DNA from: Ornithinimicrobium cavernae
Lineage (GTDB): Bacteria; Actinomycetota; Actinomycetes; Actinomycetales; Dermatophilaceae
DNA length: 64,000 bases
NCBI RefSeq assembly: GCF_003121625.1
Contig: NZ_QDDJ01000012.1
Span: 62,001-126,000, forward strand
Reading direction: 5' to 3'
The translations under genes were made by a program, and so were the position numbers. Of the stretch, positions 52,344 through 61,490 are shown one piece after another. Numbering within the stretch: position 1 is the first letter of the stretch; every line of letters begins with the position of its first letter. The notes beneath the pieces are model-generated. The model was not told the DNA's origin. It saw only the letters and a program-made list of their open reading frames with translations, and did no database searches.

Positions 52344-53402
52344 TCAGCGCGTGAGGAGGGAGGCGGCCATGAGGCGTGGGGGCGCCTCCCTGCGCAGGAG
52401 GTGGCGCAGGTCGCGGGTCAGCACCGTGGCCGGCGTGCCGTGACGGCGCCGGACACGGGCGTGGTGCAGGAGCCGCTCGGCGGGCACGGACAGATCGAGT
52501 ATGCCGTCCAGCAGGCGGCGGTCTGCCCGCGACAGGACGGCGGTGTGCCCGGGAGCGCGACGCTCCAGGTGCTCGGCGACCGCCGCGAGGTCAGCGCGCT
52601 CGGTCCCCGTCCAGAAGGTCGGGTCGGAGCGGTAGAACACCGCCCCGAACAGGTGGATCCGGGTCAGCTTGACCGCGACCGCCTCGCGCGCCGCGGCCGG
52701 ATAGCTGGTGAACGACTCCTGGTCGAGCAGGTGGTGCACGAACGCGAGCTCCTCACGGACCGGCCTGGGGTCCAGGGTGATCCGGTCGGTGGCGTCCTCA
52801 CCGATGAGGTAGCCGGGCCCGGTGCGCTGGCAGGCGACCCGCGTCTCGAACCAGAGGCGGGTGACGTAGGGGACGTCGTCCCCCACGACGAAACCCTCCG
52901 CCAGCTCGACGCCGAGGCGCTCTCGGGCCGCGTTGCTCACCAGTCCCAGCGGCGCGCTGCGGTAACTCAGCCGGTCGGCGACCGGGTCGGCCAGGCCGCG
53001 CAGCCACGGCCTGGCCGGTGGCGTCGGGACTGCGCCACTGCCCCGCAGCAGGCGCGAGATGACGGTGTCCGCCCCGGTGCGGTCGGCCAGGTCGAGCCAG
53101 GCGTCGACGGCCCCGGGCTGCAGCGTGTCGTCGCTGCCCATGATCGAGACGAAGTCGCCGCGGGCGGCGCGCATGCCGGCATTGAACGGGCCTGCGGCCG
53201 AGCGGATCCCGTCGTGGTGCTCCAGGAGTCGCACCCTGTCTCGGTGCTGCGGCGCGATCCCCGGGAGGATCTGGTCCGCACCGAGGTTGTGACAGACGAC
53301 GGTGACGGCGGTCTGGCTCCCGTTGTCGTCCAGGATGCTCGCCACCGCCCGGCCGATCGGCCGGCTCGTGCTGTGCACGGCGATGACGACCTCGACCCTC
53401 AT
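52344..53402 (-). CDS. Family 2-like glycosyltransferase
   Basis: The product has 352 residues with a GT-A fold: VEVVIAVHSTSRPIGRAVASI (quoted in part) at the start, GPFNAGMRAARGDFVSIMGSDDTL with the metal-binding DD, and DDVPYVTRLWFE downstream. It should transfer a sugar to a surface glycan precursor. The ATG overlaps the stop of the GT4 gene upstream (ATGA), so they are coupled. Confidence 0.85.
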   Translation of the reverse strand: MRVEVVIAVHSTSRPIGRAVASILDDNGSQTAVTVVCHNLGADQILPGIAPQHRDRVRLLEHHDGIRSAAGPFNAGMRAARGDFVSIMGSDDTLQPGAVDAWLDLADRTGADTVISRLLRGSGAVPTPPARPWLRGLADPVADRLSYRSAPLGLVSNAARERLGVELAEGFVVGDDVPYVTRLWFETRVACQRTGPGYLIGEDATDRITLDPRPVREELAFVHHLLDQESFTSYPAAAREAVAVKLTRIHLFGAVFYRSDPTFWTGTERADLAAVAEHLERRAPGHTAVLSRADRRLLDGILDLSVPAERLLHHARVRRRHGTPATVLTRDLRHLLRREAPPRLMAASLLTR

Positions 53403-54508
53403 CGTCGCCCGGGCCCGGCGCGGTCGTAGGCGTCCTGGTAGCCCTCCGCGACGGCGGCCACCGAGAAGCGCTGGCCGACGGTGTCGGAGACCTCCTGGGC
53501 GCTGAGACCGCCCGTGCGCTCCAGCACGGACTCGACGGCGTCCGCGTAGGCGGTGGCGCTCTGGGTGGGGACGGTCTCCCCGACGGCGGGGTCGATGTAC
53601 TCCCCCTGCCCGCCCGTCGAGCCGACGACGACCGGGCGGCCGGCCACGAGCGCCTCCGCGCAGGAGACGAAGAAGTTGTCGCCGCGTGTCGGTCCGAGGA
53701 ACAGGTGGGCCCGACCGAGCTGGTCGAGCACGCCGTCGCGGTCCAGCGACCCGGTGAGGCGGACCCGGTCCCCGATGTCCAGCAGCGCGGCCCTGTCCCG
53801 GACCTCGGCCTCGAGCGGACCCTGGCCGACGAAGGTCAGCCGGGCGTCGTGGCCGCGCACCAGCAGCTCGGCGAGGATGTCGACGGCGAGCAGCGGGTCC
53901 TTGCGGTCGATGAGTCCCCCGACGGAGACCATCCGCAGCCTCCGTCCGTCGTTCGAGCGCGGGGGCACCGGGTCGGGGACCGGCACGATGCACGGCACCA
54001 CGGTCGTCAGCTTCGGGCCCCGCACGTCGCGGATCGGAGTCGCGAGGTAGTCACACACGGCCGTCACCACGTCCGGTCGGGCGAGCAGCCGCTTGAGCAC
54101 GGGCAGCGCCGCCTGCCAGCTCGTCGGCAGCGTGTCCGGAGCGGTCAGCCCGGACCAGTGCTCGGTGTGCACCCACGGGGCTCGCGGACGCCGGGTCGCC
54201 AGCGGCAGCAGGCTGGAGAACGCCATGGTGTGGACGAGGTCGGCGTGCTCGGCCATCCCTCGGACCACTCGGCCTGCCCGCGCGATCTGCACCGGGTTGC
54301 TGGTCCCCATCGGCACCCGGGTGACCGGCAGCCCACCGATCGTGTCCCGCTCGGCGAGCCCCTCGGCATACTGCACCGGCGGGACGAGGTGGACCAGGCG
54401 CACGTCGTGCCCCAGCCCGGCGATCGCCTGGGCGTCCCGGACCACGAAGGCGCCCGTGGACGGGCTGCCGGGCGTCGGGAGCCACGTGCTGACGGCGAGG
54501 ATGCGCAT
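53399..54508 (-). CDS. Family 4 glycosyltransferase
   Basis: The product has 369 residues with a GT-B fold. RILAVSTWLPTPGSPSTGAFV and the VSVGGLIDRKDPLLAVDIL start of the C-terminal Rossmann domain are typical, as is FVGQGPLEAEV. The nucleotide-sugar site reads FVSCAEALVAGRPVVVGSTGG. Sugar and acceptor are unknown. It is the first gene of a four-gene run (GT4, GT2, WecC-like, DUF6541). Confidence 0.88.
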   Translation of the reverse strand: MRILAVSTWLPTPGSPSTGAFVVRDAQAIAGLGHDVRLVHLVPPVQYAEGLAERDTIGGLPVTRVPMGTSNPVQIARAGRVVRGMAEHADLVHTMAFSSLLPLATRRPRAPWVHTEHWSGLTAPDTLPTSWQAALPVLKRLLARPDVVTAVCDYLATPIRDVRGPKLTTVVPCIVPVPDPVPPRSNDGRRLRMVSVGGLIDRKDPLLAVDILAELLVRGHDARLTFVGQGPLEAEVRDRAALLDIGDRVRLTGSLDRDGVLDQLGRAHLFLGPTRGDNFFVSCAEALVAGRPVVVGSTGGQGEYIDPAVGETVPTQSATAYADAVESVLERTGGLSAQEVSDTVGQRFSVAAVAEGYQDAYDRAGPGRR

Positions 54509-54565
54509 GGCCTCCAAACTATCCGGCTCCGCCGCCCGGAGCGCGCACGACCAGACGCTGAAGTT

Positions 54566-54582
54566 TCGCTTGCAGACTGCTA
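54566..54582. promoter_or_regulatory. Putative VapB operator overlapping the vapBC promoter
   Basis: GCTTGCA-GAC-TGCTAGC is an inverted repeat with one mismatch in seven. It overlaps TAGCAT (54579-54584), a possible -10 box, 11 bases before the vapB ATG. Toxin-antitoxin operons are typically autorepressed through such a site. Confidence 0.5.
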
Positions 54583-54592
54583 GCATCGAGCC

Positions 54593-54820
54593 ATGACGAC
54601 ACTGTATGTCCGGGACGTGCCGCCGGAGGTGGCACAAACCCTCAAGGAGCGTGCTGCTGCGGAGGGCAAGTCGCTGTCCGCCTACGTGGTCGCCGAGCTG
54701 GGGCGGGTGGCCGCACGCCCCACCAATGCCGAGATCGTGGCTCGACTGCGCCAACGTGACCGTTCGGACGGGCCGAGCGGCACTGACATCGTCGAGGCCC
54801 TCCGGGAGTCCCGGCGGTGA
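54593..54820 (+). CDS. vapB: VapB/FitA-type antitoxin
   Basis: The product has 75 residues. The N-terminal TTLYVRDVPPEVAQTLKERAAAEGKSLSAYVVAELG is a ribbon-helix-helix domain (shown in part only for identification by its TLYVRDVP start and SLSAYV turn). The C-terminal tail, rich in Arg and Asp, should wrap the toxin active site. The gene overlaps the toxin by 4 bases (GTGA). Confidence 0.88.
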   Translation: MTTLYVRDVPPEVAQTLKERAAAEGKSLSAYVVAELGRVAARPTNAEIVARLRQRDRSDGPSGTDIVEALRESRR

Positions 54821-55209
54821 TCGTCATCGACGCCTCGGCGATGGTCGAGGCTCTGGTGGGACGCGAGGTGGACGAGGAGCTGCTGGACGCGCTGGGCTCC
54901 GAGGTGGCCGCGCCCCATCTTCTCGACGTCGAGGTCCTCTCGGTGCTCCGTGGCCTCGAGCTCGGCCGCAAGCTGGCACGCGAACGCGCTGACGCTGCAC
55001 GGATCGACCACTTCGACCTGCACATCCTCCGACACGACACGGCACCCCTCGCCGAGCGCATCTGGGAGCTGCGCCATCAGCACACCGCCTACGACGCGGC
55101 ATACCTGGCACTGGCGGAGGCCCTGAACGCGCCCCTGCACACCTGCGACGCCAAGCTCGCCGGCACCAGTCACGACGCGCGGGTCCACGTCCACTCCCGC
55201 ACGCACTGA
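54817..55209 (+). CDS. vapC: VapC-type PIN-domain toxin
   Basis: The product has 130 residues and starts with GTG overlapping the antitoxin stop. PIN-domain acidic residues are visible: VIDASAMVEAL (first Asp), a Glu in HLLDVEVLSVLR, YDAAYLALAEAL (Asp) and HTCDAKLAG (last Asp). It is a predicted metal-dependent ribonuclease acting on RNA, possibly tRNA or rRNA, kept off by VapB. The pair sits inside the polysaccharide locus, in opposite orientation to the glycosyltransferases. Confidence 0.9.
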   Translation: MIVIDASAMVEALVGREVDEELLDALGSEVAAPHLLDVEVLSVLRGLELGRKLARERADAARIDHFDLHILRHDTAPLAERIWELRHQHTAYDAAYLALAEALNAPLHTCDAKLAGTSHDARVHVHSRTH

Positions 55210-55240
55210 TCCGTGCCCGCCCGACCGTAGGGTGGGCTGC

Positions 55241-56296
55241 GTGAAGATCCTCAGCGTCGTCGGTGCCCGCCCGCAGTTCGTCAAGCTCGCGCCCGTGGCC
55301 GACGAGTGCCGGCGCCGCGGGGTGGAGCACGTGATCGTGCACACGGGGCAGCACTACGACCCGATGCTGTCCGACGTCTTCTTCAGCGATCTCGGCATCC
55401 CCGCCCCGGACGTGCACCTCGGCGTGGGCTCCGGCAGCCACGGCCAGCAGACCGGTGCCATCCTCGGCGCGATGGACGCGGTGGTGGAGGAGCACCGGCC
55501 CGACTGGGTGCTGGTCTACGGCGACACCAACTCCACGCTGGCCGGCGCGCTGTCGGCGGTGAAGCTGCACATGCCGGTCGCGCACCTGGAGGCCGGGCTG
55601 CGCTCGTTCAACCGGAGGATGCCCGAGGAGCACAACCGGGTGCTCACCGACCACGCGGCGGACCTGCTGCTCGCGCCGACCCAGGTGGCGATGGACCACC
55701 TGGCGGCCGAGGGCCTGTCCGCGCGGGCCGTCCTGGTGGGCGACGTGATGGTCGACGTGCTGATGCTGGTGCGGGAGCGGCTCGCCGACACCGGCGCGGT
55801 GCTGGAGCGCCTGGGCCTGTCGTCCGGCGAGTTCTCCGTGGCGACGATCCACCGCGCCGAGAACACCGACGACCCGGCCCGCCTCTCGGCGATCGTCACC
55901 GCGCTGCAGCAGGTGGACCACCCCGTGGTCCTCCTGGCCCACCCGCGGCTGCGCGTCAGGGCCGCCGAGCACGGACTGGACCTGGACGGCGGCTCGCTGA
56001 CGACCCGCGACCCGCTCGCCTACCCGGACCTGGTGGCCGCGGTCGACGCCGCCCGCGGCGTCATCACCGACTCCGGCGGCCTGCAGAAGGAGGCCTTCGT
56101 GCTGCGGACGCCCTGCACGACGGTGCGCACCGAGACCGAGTGGGTGGAGACCGTCGAGCTGGGGTGGAACGTGCTGGTCGAGCCCGGCCCCGCCGTGGCG
56201 GCCGCCGCCTCCCGCACCGCCCCTCCGTCGACCGACGCCGCGCCCTACGGCACCGGCCGGGCCGCAGCCCTGGTGCTGGACGCGCTCACCAGCTGA
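55241..56296 (+). CDS. wecB: UDP-N-acetylglucosamine 2-epimerase
   Basis: The product has 351 residues. VVGARPQFVKLAPV opens the family, VHTGQHYDPMLSDVFF and VYGDTNSTLAGA follow, HLEAGLRSFNRRMPEEHNRVLTDH (given in part) contains catalytic residues, and ITDSGGLQKEAFVL binds the nucleotide. It converts UDP-GlcNAc to UDP-ManNAc for surface glycan synthesis and so pairs with WecC. The GTG at 55241 was chosen for the KILSVVGARPQF start; the frame is open to 55232. Confidence 0.92.
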   Translation: MKILSVVGARPQFVKLAPVADECRRRGVEHVIVHTGQHYDPMLSDVFFSDLGIPAPDVHLGVGSGSHGQQTGAILGAMDAVVEEHRPDWVLVYGDTNSTLAGALSAVKLHMPVAHLEAGLRSFNRRMPEEHNRVLTDHAADLLLAPTQVAMDHLAAEGLSARAVLVGDVMVDVLMLVRERLADTGAVLERLGLSSGEFSVATIHRAENTDDPARLSAIVTALQQVDHPVVLLAHPRLRVRAAEHGLDLDGGSLTTRDPLAYPDLVAAVDAARGVITDSGGLQKEAFVLRTPCTTVRTETEWVETVELGWNVLVEPGPAVAAAASRTAPPSTDAAPYGTGRAAALVLDALTS

Positions 56297-56383
56297 GGGA
56301 AACGTCGCCGGGTGCGTTCCTGCACAACCCACCTGAGCACTGGGCGGGCCCGCGTCACGCCTCGGGCCAGGGGGATGGCTCCC

Positions 56384-57529
56384 TCAGCGTGTCGCCCGGG
56401 CACGCTCGGCCAGGGCCGCGACCGGCTCGGCCCAGCCGTGCACCTGCTCCTCGGCGCACAGCACGCTCGCCGCGCGGTCACTGGCGGCCTTGGCTGCGGC
56501 CACACCCTCCGGAGTCAGCGCGTTGATGGCTGCGGCGAACGCCTCCGGCGTGAAGTCCTGAGCGACGACACCCAGGTCGTGCTCCTCCACCAGCGACGCC
56601 ATCTCCGGGCTCGGACCGATCATCAGGGCGAGCCGCGCCTGCACGAAGTCGAAGAACTTGTTGGGCAGGGCCCAGCGGAAGTTGAACGAGATCGGCGGCA
56701 GTGAGTAGACCCCCACGTCGTAGGCACTGAGGGTCGCGACGATCTGGTCCGTCGGCACGGGGTCGTGGATCGTGACCGCCGGGTCGGTGGCGAACCGCTC
56801 GCGCAGACCCGGGACGTAGCCGTCGCCCTGGTCGATCAGGTAGAGGTCCAGCGTTGCCCCGTTCCTGACCTGGCCCATCGCCTCGAGCATCACGTCGAGC
56901 CGGGTCGCCACCCCGTTCCCGGCGTGGACCAGCCTGGGCGGCCACGCGACCGGCGTCGGCTCCAGCTCCCGGCGGTGCGGGGCGTTCATCACCACACCGC
57001 AGTCCAGCCCGAACACCCGGTGGTACTCCGCGGCGATGCCCTGCCCGACGGTTGTCACCGAGTCGGCGCGGACACCATAGGTGCGCACCAGCCAGCGGAA
57101 GTAGGGGGCTACGAACAGCCGCCACCGCCGCAGCTCCTCGTTCTGCCGAGGGTGGTACTCGTGCAGGTCGGCGTGGACTCCCCCGCGCGGGGCGAGGTCG
57201 AGCGCGAGCGGCACGGTGTCGATATCGTCGGCGAGCACCACGTCGTAGCGCCCCGTGTGTCCCTCCAGCAGCGCCGTTGCGGCGGCGACCACCGGCGACG
57301 TCCGGTAGGCCGCCTCGTAGCGCCGGAGCAGGAGCAGCCTGCGGTCCTTGTGCCAGCTGACCGCCTCATCCGGCAGCCGGAGGTGCTCGACCACCCCCTC
57401 GGGCGAGGGTCCGTAGCCCAGCGTCGTGACGGCATACTCCCGCTCGAAGAGACGGATCTGCCGCAGCACGCGCGCGTCCGAGACCAACGGGCTGAACGAC
57501 ATGATGAGCAGGGTGGGCCGGTCAGCCAC
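56384..57529 (-). CDS. Glycosyltransferase (GT-B, GT4-like)
   Basis: The product has 381 residues. The N-terminal IMSFSPLVSDARVLRQIRLFE and the middle RLVHAGNGVATRLDVMLEAM are GT4-like, and LPNKFFDFVQARLALMIG is the donor-binding region. The same PNK(F/L)F(D/E) motif is in the neighbouring gene, so the two are probably related paralogues. GTG at 57529 overlaps the upstream stop by 8 bases. It is last in a three-gene run led by the ABC flippase. Confidence 0.82.
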   Translation of the reverse strand: MADRPTLLIMSFSPLVSDARVLRQIRLFEREYAVTTLGYGPSPEGVVEHLRLPDEAVSWHKDRRLLLLRRYEAAYRTSPVVAAATALLEGHTGRYDVVLADDIDTVPLALDLAPRGGVHADLHEYHPRQNEELRRWRLFVAPYFRWLVRTYGVRADSVTTVGQGIAAEYHRVFGLDCGVVMNAPHRRELEPTPVAWPPRLVHAGNGVATRLDVMLEAMGQVRNGATLDLYLIDQGDGYVPGLRERFATDPAVTIHDPVPTDQIVATLSAYDVGVYSLPPISFNFRWALPNKFFDFVQARLALMIGPSPEMASLVEEHDLGVVAQDFTPEAFAAAINALTPEGVAAAKAASDRAASVLCAEEQVHGWAEPVAALAERARATR

Positions 57530-58922
57530 GGCGGCCCTCCAGGACGCGGGTGTATAGACCGACCAGGTCGGCCGCCTCGTGCTCCCACGTGAGCTCGGCG
57601 GCAGCCTCGCGGGCCGCCGCGCGGTAGGTCGTGGGGTCGGCCAGGACCTGCTCGATCGCCGCCGCGAGCTCGGCCGGGGTGGTGGCGTCGAAGACCTCAC
57701 CCACGCCGTAGTGACGGACGATCGCCGAGGTGTCCGGCAGGTCGGCGGCGACGATCGGGAGCCCGGCGTGGATCGACTCGAAGAGCTTGTTGGGCAGGGA
57801 GTAGCGGTAGGACAGGCAGATCGGTCGGACATAGACGACCGCGACGTCGGCGTCGGCGAGGGTCTGCGGCACCTGCGGCGACGGCACGCTGCCGGCCAGG
57901 TGCACCCGATCGCTGACACCGGCGCCGCGGGCCCGCTCGAGCAGGCCGGCGATGTAGCGCTCGTCGCCGTAGCCGAGCAGCACCAGGTGGGTGTCCGGGG
58001 GCAGGAGGGCCATGGCGTCGACCGTCTCCTCGAGCCCGCGGCCGGTGGTGATGCCCCCGACGTAGGAGACGACCTTGTCCTGCGCCGCCAGCCCGGCCAG
58101 CTCACGCAGCCGCCCGCCCGCAGGGTCGGGCAGGGCACGTGCCGTCGGGATGTTGCGGACCAGCGTGGGCCGGACCGTGAGCGAGTAGGTGCGCTGTAGC
58201 CACTCGGCGATCGACGGGGACACGGTGATGACCCCCGCGGCGACACGGACCCCGACAGACTCGATCAGAGCCTCGACAGCCGGCGCCAGCCAGCGGTCCT
58301 GACGGATGTTGCGGCGCCGCCACAGCTCGTGCGAGTCGTAGACGACGCGGCCCGGCGTGCCGAGCGTGATCAGCACGGCGGGGACGAGCGCGTTGGCGTC
58401 GTTGGCGTGCACCACGTCCGGCTCCAGGCTGCGCCCCTCGCGGACCGCACCGAGCCACCAGTAGCCGAGACGAGCGGTCTGGTAGGTGCGCATCCAGACG
58501 TCCGCGGCCCGGGCGACGAGCCGGTCGCGCCCCGAGGGCACGGTCGGTGCGGTCTCGCTCTCCCTGCGGCCGGTCGCAGCCGGCGGTGTCTGTGCCTGTG
58601 GCAGGGGCACCGCGCTGGGTGCCGTGGCCTGCTCTCTCAGGTCCTTGCCACGGAACCGCCGCCAGGCACGGGTGAGGCCCGGCAGCATCCGGGTGAGGTT
58701 GAGGTCCGGGGCGCGGTGCACCTCCAGGTCGCCGACCTGACCGGTGCCCGCGGGGTGTCCGGCCAGGTCGCGCGCCGAGGCGACGATGCGGGCGTCGGCG
58801 CCGGCCGCCCGCAGGGTCGCGGTGGTCTTCAGGACGCGGGAGTCGGTGCTGGCGTCGTTGTAGACGAGGGAGACGACGCGTGGTGCGCGGCCGTCGAGGC
58901 GGGGCAGCTGCGGGATGCTCAC
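57522..58922 (-). CDS. Family 4-like glycosyltransferase
   Basis: The product has 466 residues. VSLVYNDASTDSRVLKTTATL begins the acceptor domain, a variable Pro/Ala-rich linker lies around 100-130, then VVHANDANALVPAVL and VVSYVGGITTGRGLEETVDAM lead into the donor domain. LPNKLFESIHAGLPIVAADLP is the nucleotide-sugar site. It should add a sugar to a lipid-linked glycan. It overlaps the ABC transporter stop (GTGA). The long open frame to 60998 on this strand is not coding. Confidence 0.86.
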   Translation of the reverse strand: MSIPQLPRLDGRAPRVVSLVYNDASTDSRVLKTTATLRAAGADARIVASARDLAGHPAGTGQVGDLEVHRAPDLNLTRMLPGLTRAWRRFRGKDLREQATAPSAVPLPQAQTPPAATGRRESETAPTVPSGRDRLVARAADVWMRTYQTARLGYWWLGAVREGRSLEPDVVHANDANALVPAVLITLGTPGRVVYDSHELWRRRNIRQDRWLAPAVEALIESVGVRVAAGVITVSPSIAEWLQRTYSLTVRPTLVRNIPTARALPDPAGGRLRELAGLAAQDKVVSYVGGITTGRGLEETVDAMALLPPDTHLVLLGYGDERYIAGLLERARGAGVSDRVHLAGSVPSPQVPQTLADADVAVVYVRPICLSYRYSLPNKLFESIHAGLPIVAADLPDTSAIVRHYGVGEVFDATTPAELAAAIEQVLADPTTYRAAAREAAAELTWEHEAADLVGLYTRVLEGRRG

Positions 58923-60781
58923 GGTTCCTCCCCCACCGGGGCTGCGGGCTCGGTGACCTGGTCGCCCTCCGTGCTGTGCAGCCCGGCGAGCGCGGCCTGG
59001 GCGGCGAAGTCGGGTTCGGCCGCAACCACCTCGTCGAAGGTGCCGGTGGCGACCATCCGACCGTCGCGCATGAAGCAGACCTGGTTGCTGTGGCGGATCG
59101 TGGCCAGCCGGTGGGCCACGACGATGACCGAGACCTCTCCCTGCAGCTCCCGGATCGCGTTGGTGACGGCTGCCTCGGTCGAGGTGTCCAGCGCGGACGT
59201 GGCCTCGTCCATGACCAGGACGAGGGGCTCGTTGTAGAGGGCACGGGCCACGCCGAGGCGTTGGCGCTGCCCGCCGGAGAGGCTCAGACCGCGCTCCCCG
59301 ACCCTGCCGTGTATGCCGTCGGGCCGGGCCTCGATGACATCCAGCAGCTGCGCCCTGGCCAGGGCACGGCGGACCCGCTCCTCGTCGACGTCCTCGTCCT
59401 TCCAGCTGAGCGCGACGTTGCGGGCCACCGAGGCGTCGAAGAGCGAGACCTCCTGCGGCACGTAGCCGACCCGGCTCTGCCAGGCGCGCATCACGTCGGT
59501 CAGGGGGTAGTCGTCCACCAGGATCTGGCCGCGCTGTGGCTCCAGGAGCCCCAGCACCAGGTCGACCAGCGTCGACTTCCCGGACCCCGAGGCACCGACC
59601 AGAGCGAGGGTCTCCCCGAAGGGGAGCTCGAGGCTCACGTCGAGGACGGCCGGCACCCCCGCGCCCGGGTAGGTGAAGGACACGTTCTCCAGCCGCAGCG
59701 TCCGGGCGTCGTCCGGCAGTGGTTCGCGGCCCAGCTGCCGGTCCGCCTCGGCATACGTCCGGCCACGCTCGATCTCCCCGATCACCTCCTGCGCGTAGGG
59801 CAGGTTGGCCCCGGTCTGACCCATGATGGTCTGGAACCTGGTGAGCGAGGGCACGAGGCGGAAACCGGCGACGCCGAACAGCGCCACCGCGGCCAACGCA
59901 CCGTTGACCGGGTCGGGGTCCCCCGCGGCCTGGGCCTGGAGGTAGCCGATCACGGCGCCGAGGGCCAGGCCGCCGATGAGACCGGCCTCCAGGACGTAGC
60001 GCGGGATCACCCCGAGGAAGCTCTGGTTGGCCCGCGCCCGTGAGGCACGGCCACGGACCCGGAGCACGATCTCGGCGACCTCGTGGGACTTGTCCCGCAG
60101 CGTGATCTCCTTGAGCGAGTGGACCATCTCGCTGACCAGCCGGACCGCCCGCCGCGACGACTCGCGGTTCTCCTCGCCGGCCCGCACCGCCCGCTTGTGC
60201 ACCACCGAGAACAGGATCACGGCGACGACGCCGAAGTAGATGATGGTGGCCAGCGCCAGGACCGGTTGGGCGACCACCAGCACGACCAGGACGGCCAGGA
60301 AGGTGAAGACCTCGCCGGACAGCTGGGCGAACGGGATGAGCACGCCTGAGACGGTCGCGCCCACGCCGACGTCGGTGGAGCGGGCGATGTCGGTGGAGTT
60401 GCGCTGCAACCGCTCGGCCCACGGTGCCCGGAACGTGCCCTCCAGCAGCTGGGCGCCCAGGGTCTGCTCGAACCGCGCGAACCGTCGCGTCGCCCACCAC
60501 TGCAGTCCGATGGCGAACACCGACTTGCCGATGATCAGCCCACCGACGAGCAGCAGCACGACGGCGAACTCGTGGGGCTCGTCCAGGACGGCGCCGAGCA
60601 CGGGGATCGTCGCGGCGCTCTGCGCGAGCATCGGGGCCAGCACGACGGCCAGCAGACCCAGGGCGGCGACGTCCAGCATCGCGAGCATGCTCTGCAGCAC
60701 CGCAAAGGTCAGGAAGAACCGTCGGGTCCCCGCGGGGAGGACCGTCAGGAGCTCGCGGACCGTGCGGAACAGGGCGAGCAT
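58919..60781 (-). CDS. PglK-like ABC transporter (flippase/exporter)
   Basis: The product has 620 residues: about six membrane helices (residues 20-320) then an ATPase. The ATPase has Walker A LVGASGSGKST, Q-loop YVPQEVSLFD, signature LSLSGGQRQRLG, Walker B LVLVMDEATSALD and switch His in VVAHRLATI. The sequence resembles PglK-type flippases that move lipid-linked oligosaccharides across the membrane. It heads a run with two glycosyltransferases, consistent with export of a surface glycan. Confidence 0.88.
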   Translation of the reverse strand: MLALFRTVRELLTVLPAGTRRFFLTFAVLQSMLAMLDVAALGLLAVVLAPMLAQSAATIPVLGAVLDEPHEFAVVLLLVGGLIIGKSVFAIGLQWWATRRFARFEQTLGAQLLEGTFRAPWAERLQRNSTDIARSTDVGVGATVSGVLIPFAQLSGEVFTFLAVLVVLVVAQPVLALATIIYFGVVAVILFSVVHKRAVRAGEENRESSRRAVRLVSEMVHSLKEITLRDKSHEVAEIVLRVRGRASRARANQSFLGVIPRYVLEAGLIGGLALGAVIGYLQAQAAGDPDPVNGALAAVALFGVAGFRLVPSLTRFQTIMGQTGANLPYAQEVIGEIERGRTYAEADRQLGREPLPDDARTLRLENVSFTYPGAGVPAVLDVSLELPFGETLALVGASGSGKSTLVDLVLGLLEPQRGQILVDDYPLTDVMRAWQSRVGYVPQEVSLFDASVARNVALSWKDEDVDEERVRRALARAQLLDVIEARPDGIHGRVGERGLSLSGGQRQRLGVARALYNEPLVLVMDEATSALDTSTEAAVTNAIRELQGEVSVIVVAHRLATIRHSNQVCFMRDGRMVATGTFDEVVAAEPDFAAQAALAGLHSTEGDQVTEPAAPVGEEP

Positions 60782-60988
60782 CTGCTCCTCGTCTCTCTCG
60801 GTCAGTCAGTCGTATGCCGTGTGCCGGCGCCGGCCCCTCCGTCCCTGCCGGGCCGTCCCAGCCTAATGGCCGAGGTCCGGTCATCGTGACGCTCGTCGGG
60901 TCGCGGTCCGCTCCGCCGGTGGCGCATCCGCCCGACGCGGAGGATGCTGGAGGGTGCCCACACCCACCCAAGGAGGTGCATCGAGAAG

Positions 60989-61405
60989 ATGAAAGCACAG
61001 GACGTGATGAGCTCCGGTGCCGAGTGCATCAAGGAGGACCAGTCCCTGCTCGAGGCCGGGAAGATGATGCGTGACCTGGACGTCGGGTCACTGCCGATCT
61101 GCGGCAAGGACGACAAGCTGCACGGCATGATCACGGATCGCGACATCGTCGTGCGCTGTCTGGCCGAGGACGGCGACTGCAGCACGATGACGGCCGGCTC
61201 CCTGGCCCAGGGCACGATCTACTGGATCGACGCCGACAGCGACGTGGACGACGCGCTCGCCGTGATGCAGGAGCACCAGGTCAAGCGCCTGCCGGTCATG
61301 AGGGACCACCGACTGGTCGGCATGATCAGCGAGTCGGACGTGACACGCCAGCTCGACGACAGCCGGATCAGTCACTTCGCCCAGGAGGTCTACGCCTCCC
61401 ACTGA
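60989..61405 (+). CDS. CBS-pair domain protein
   Basis: The product has 138 residues made of two tandem CBS domains (about 4-58 and 73-130). VMSSGAECIKEDQSLLEAGKMM and DVGSLPI start the first; the second has VKRLPVMRDHRLVGMISESDV. Paired CBS modules bind adenosine nucleotides and often act as small sensors. An AGGAGG site lies about eleven bases upstream of the ATG. It is a stand-alone gene. Confidence 0.9.
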   Translation: MKAQDVMSSGAECIKEDQSLLEAGKMMRDLDVGSLPICGKDDKLHGMITDRDIVVRCLAEDGDCSTMTAGSLAQGTIYWIDADSDVDDALAVMQEHQVKRLPVMRDHRLVGMISESDVTRQLDDSRISHFAQEVYASH

Positions 61406-61490
61406 GGCCAGGTCCGATGAGCGCCCGCCCTGCAGGACGCGGGCGCTCGTCGCGCGCGCTCCGCCTGTCCCGGCGCCCTCGCACCGTCCG

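Noticed and set aside
58923-60998. Upstream extension of the glycosyltransferase frame to 1158 codons
   Set aside because: The extension overlaps the whole ABC flippase gene in another frame and has no recognisable domain; the GTG at 58922 fits the coupling.
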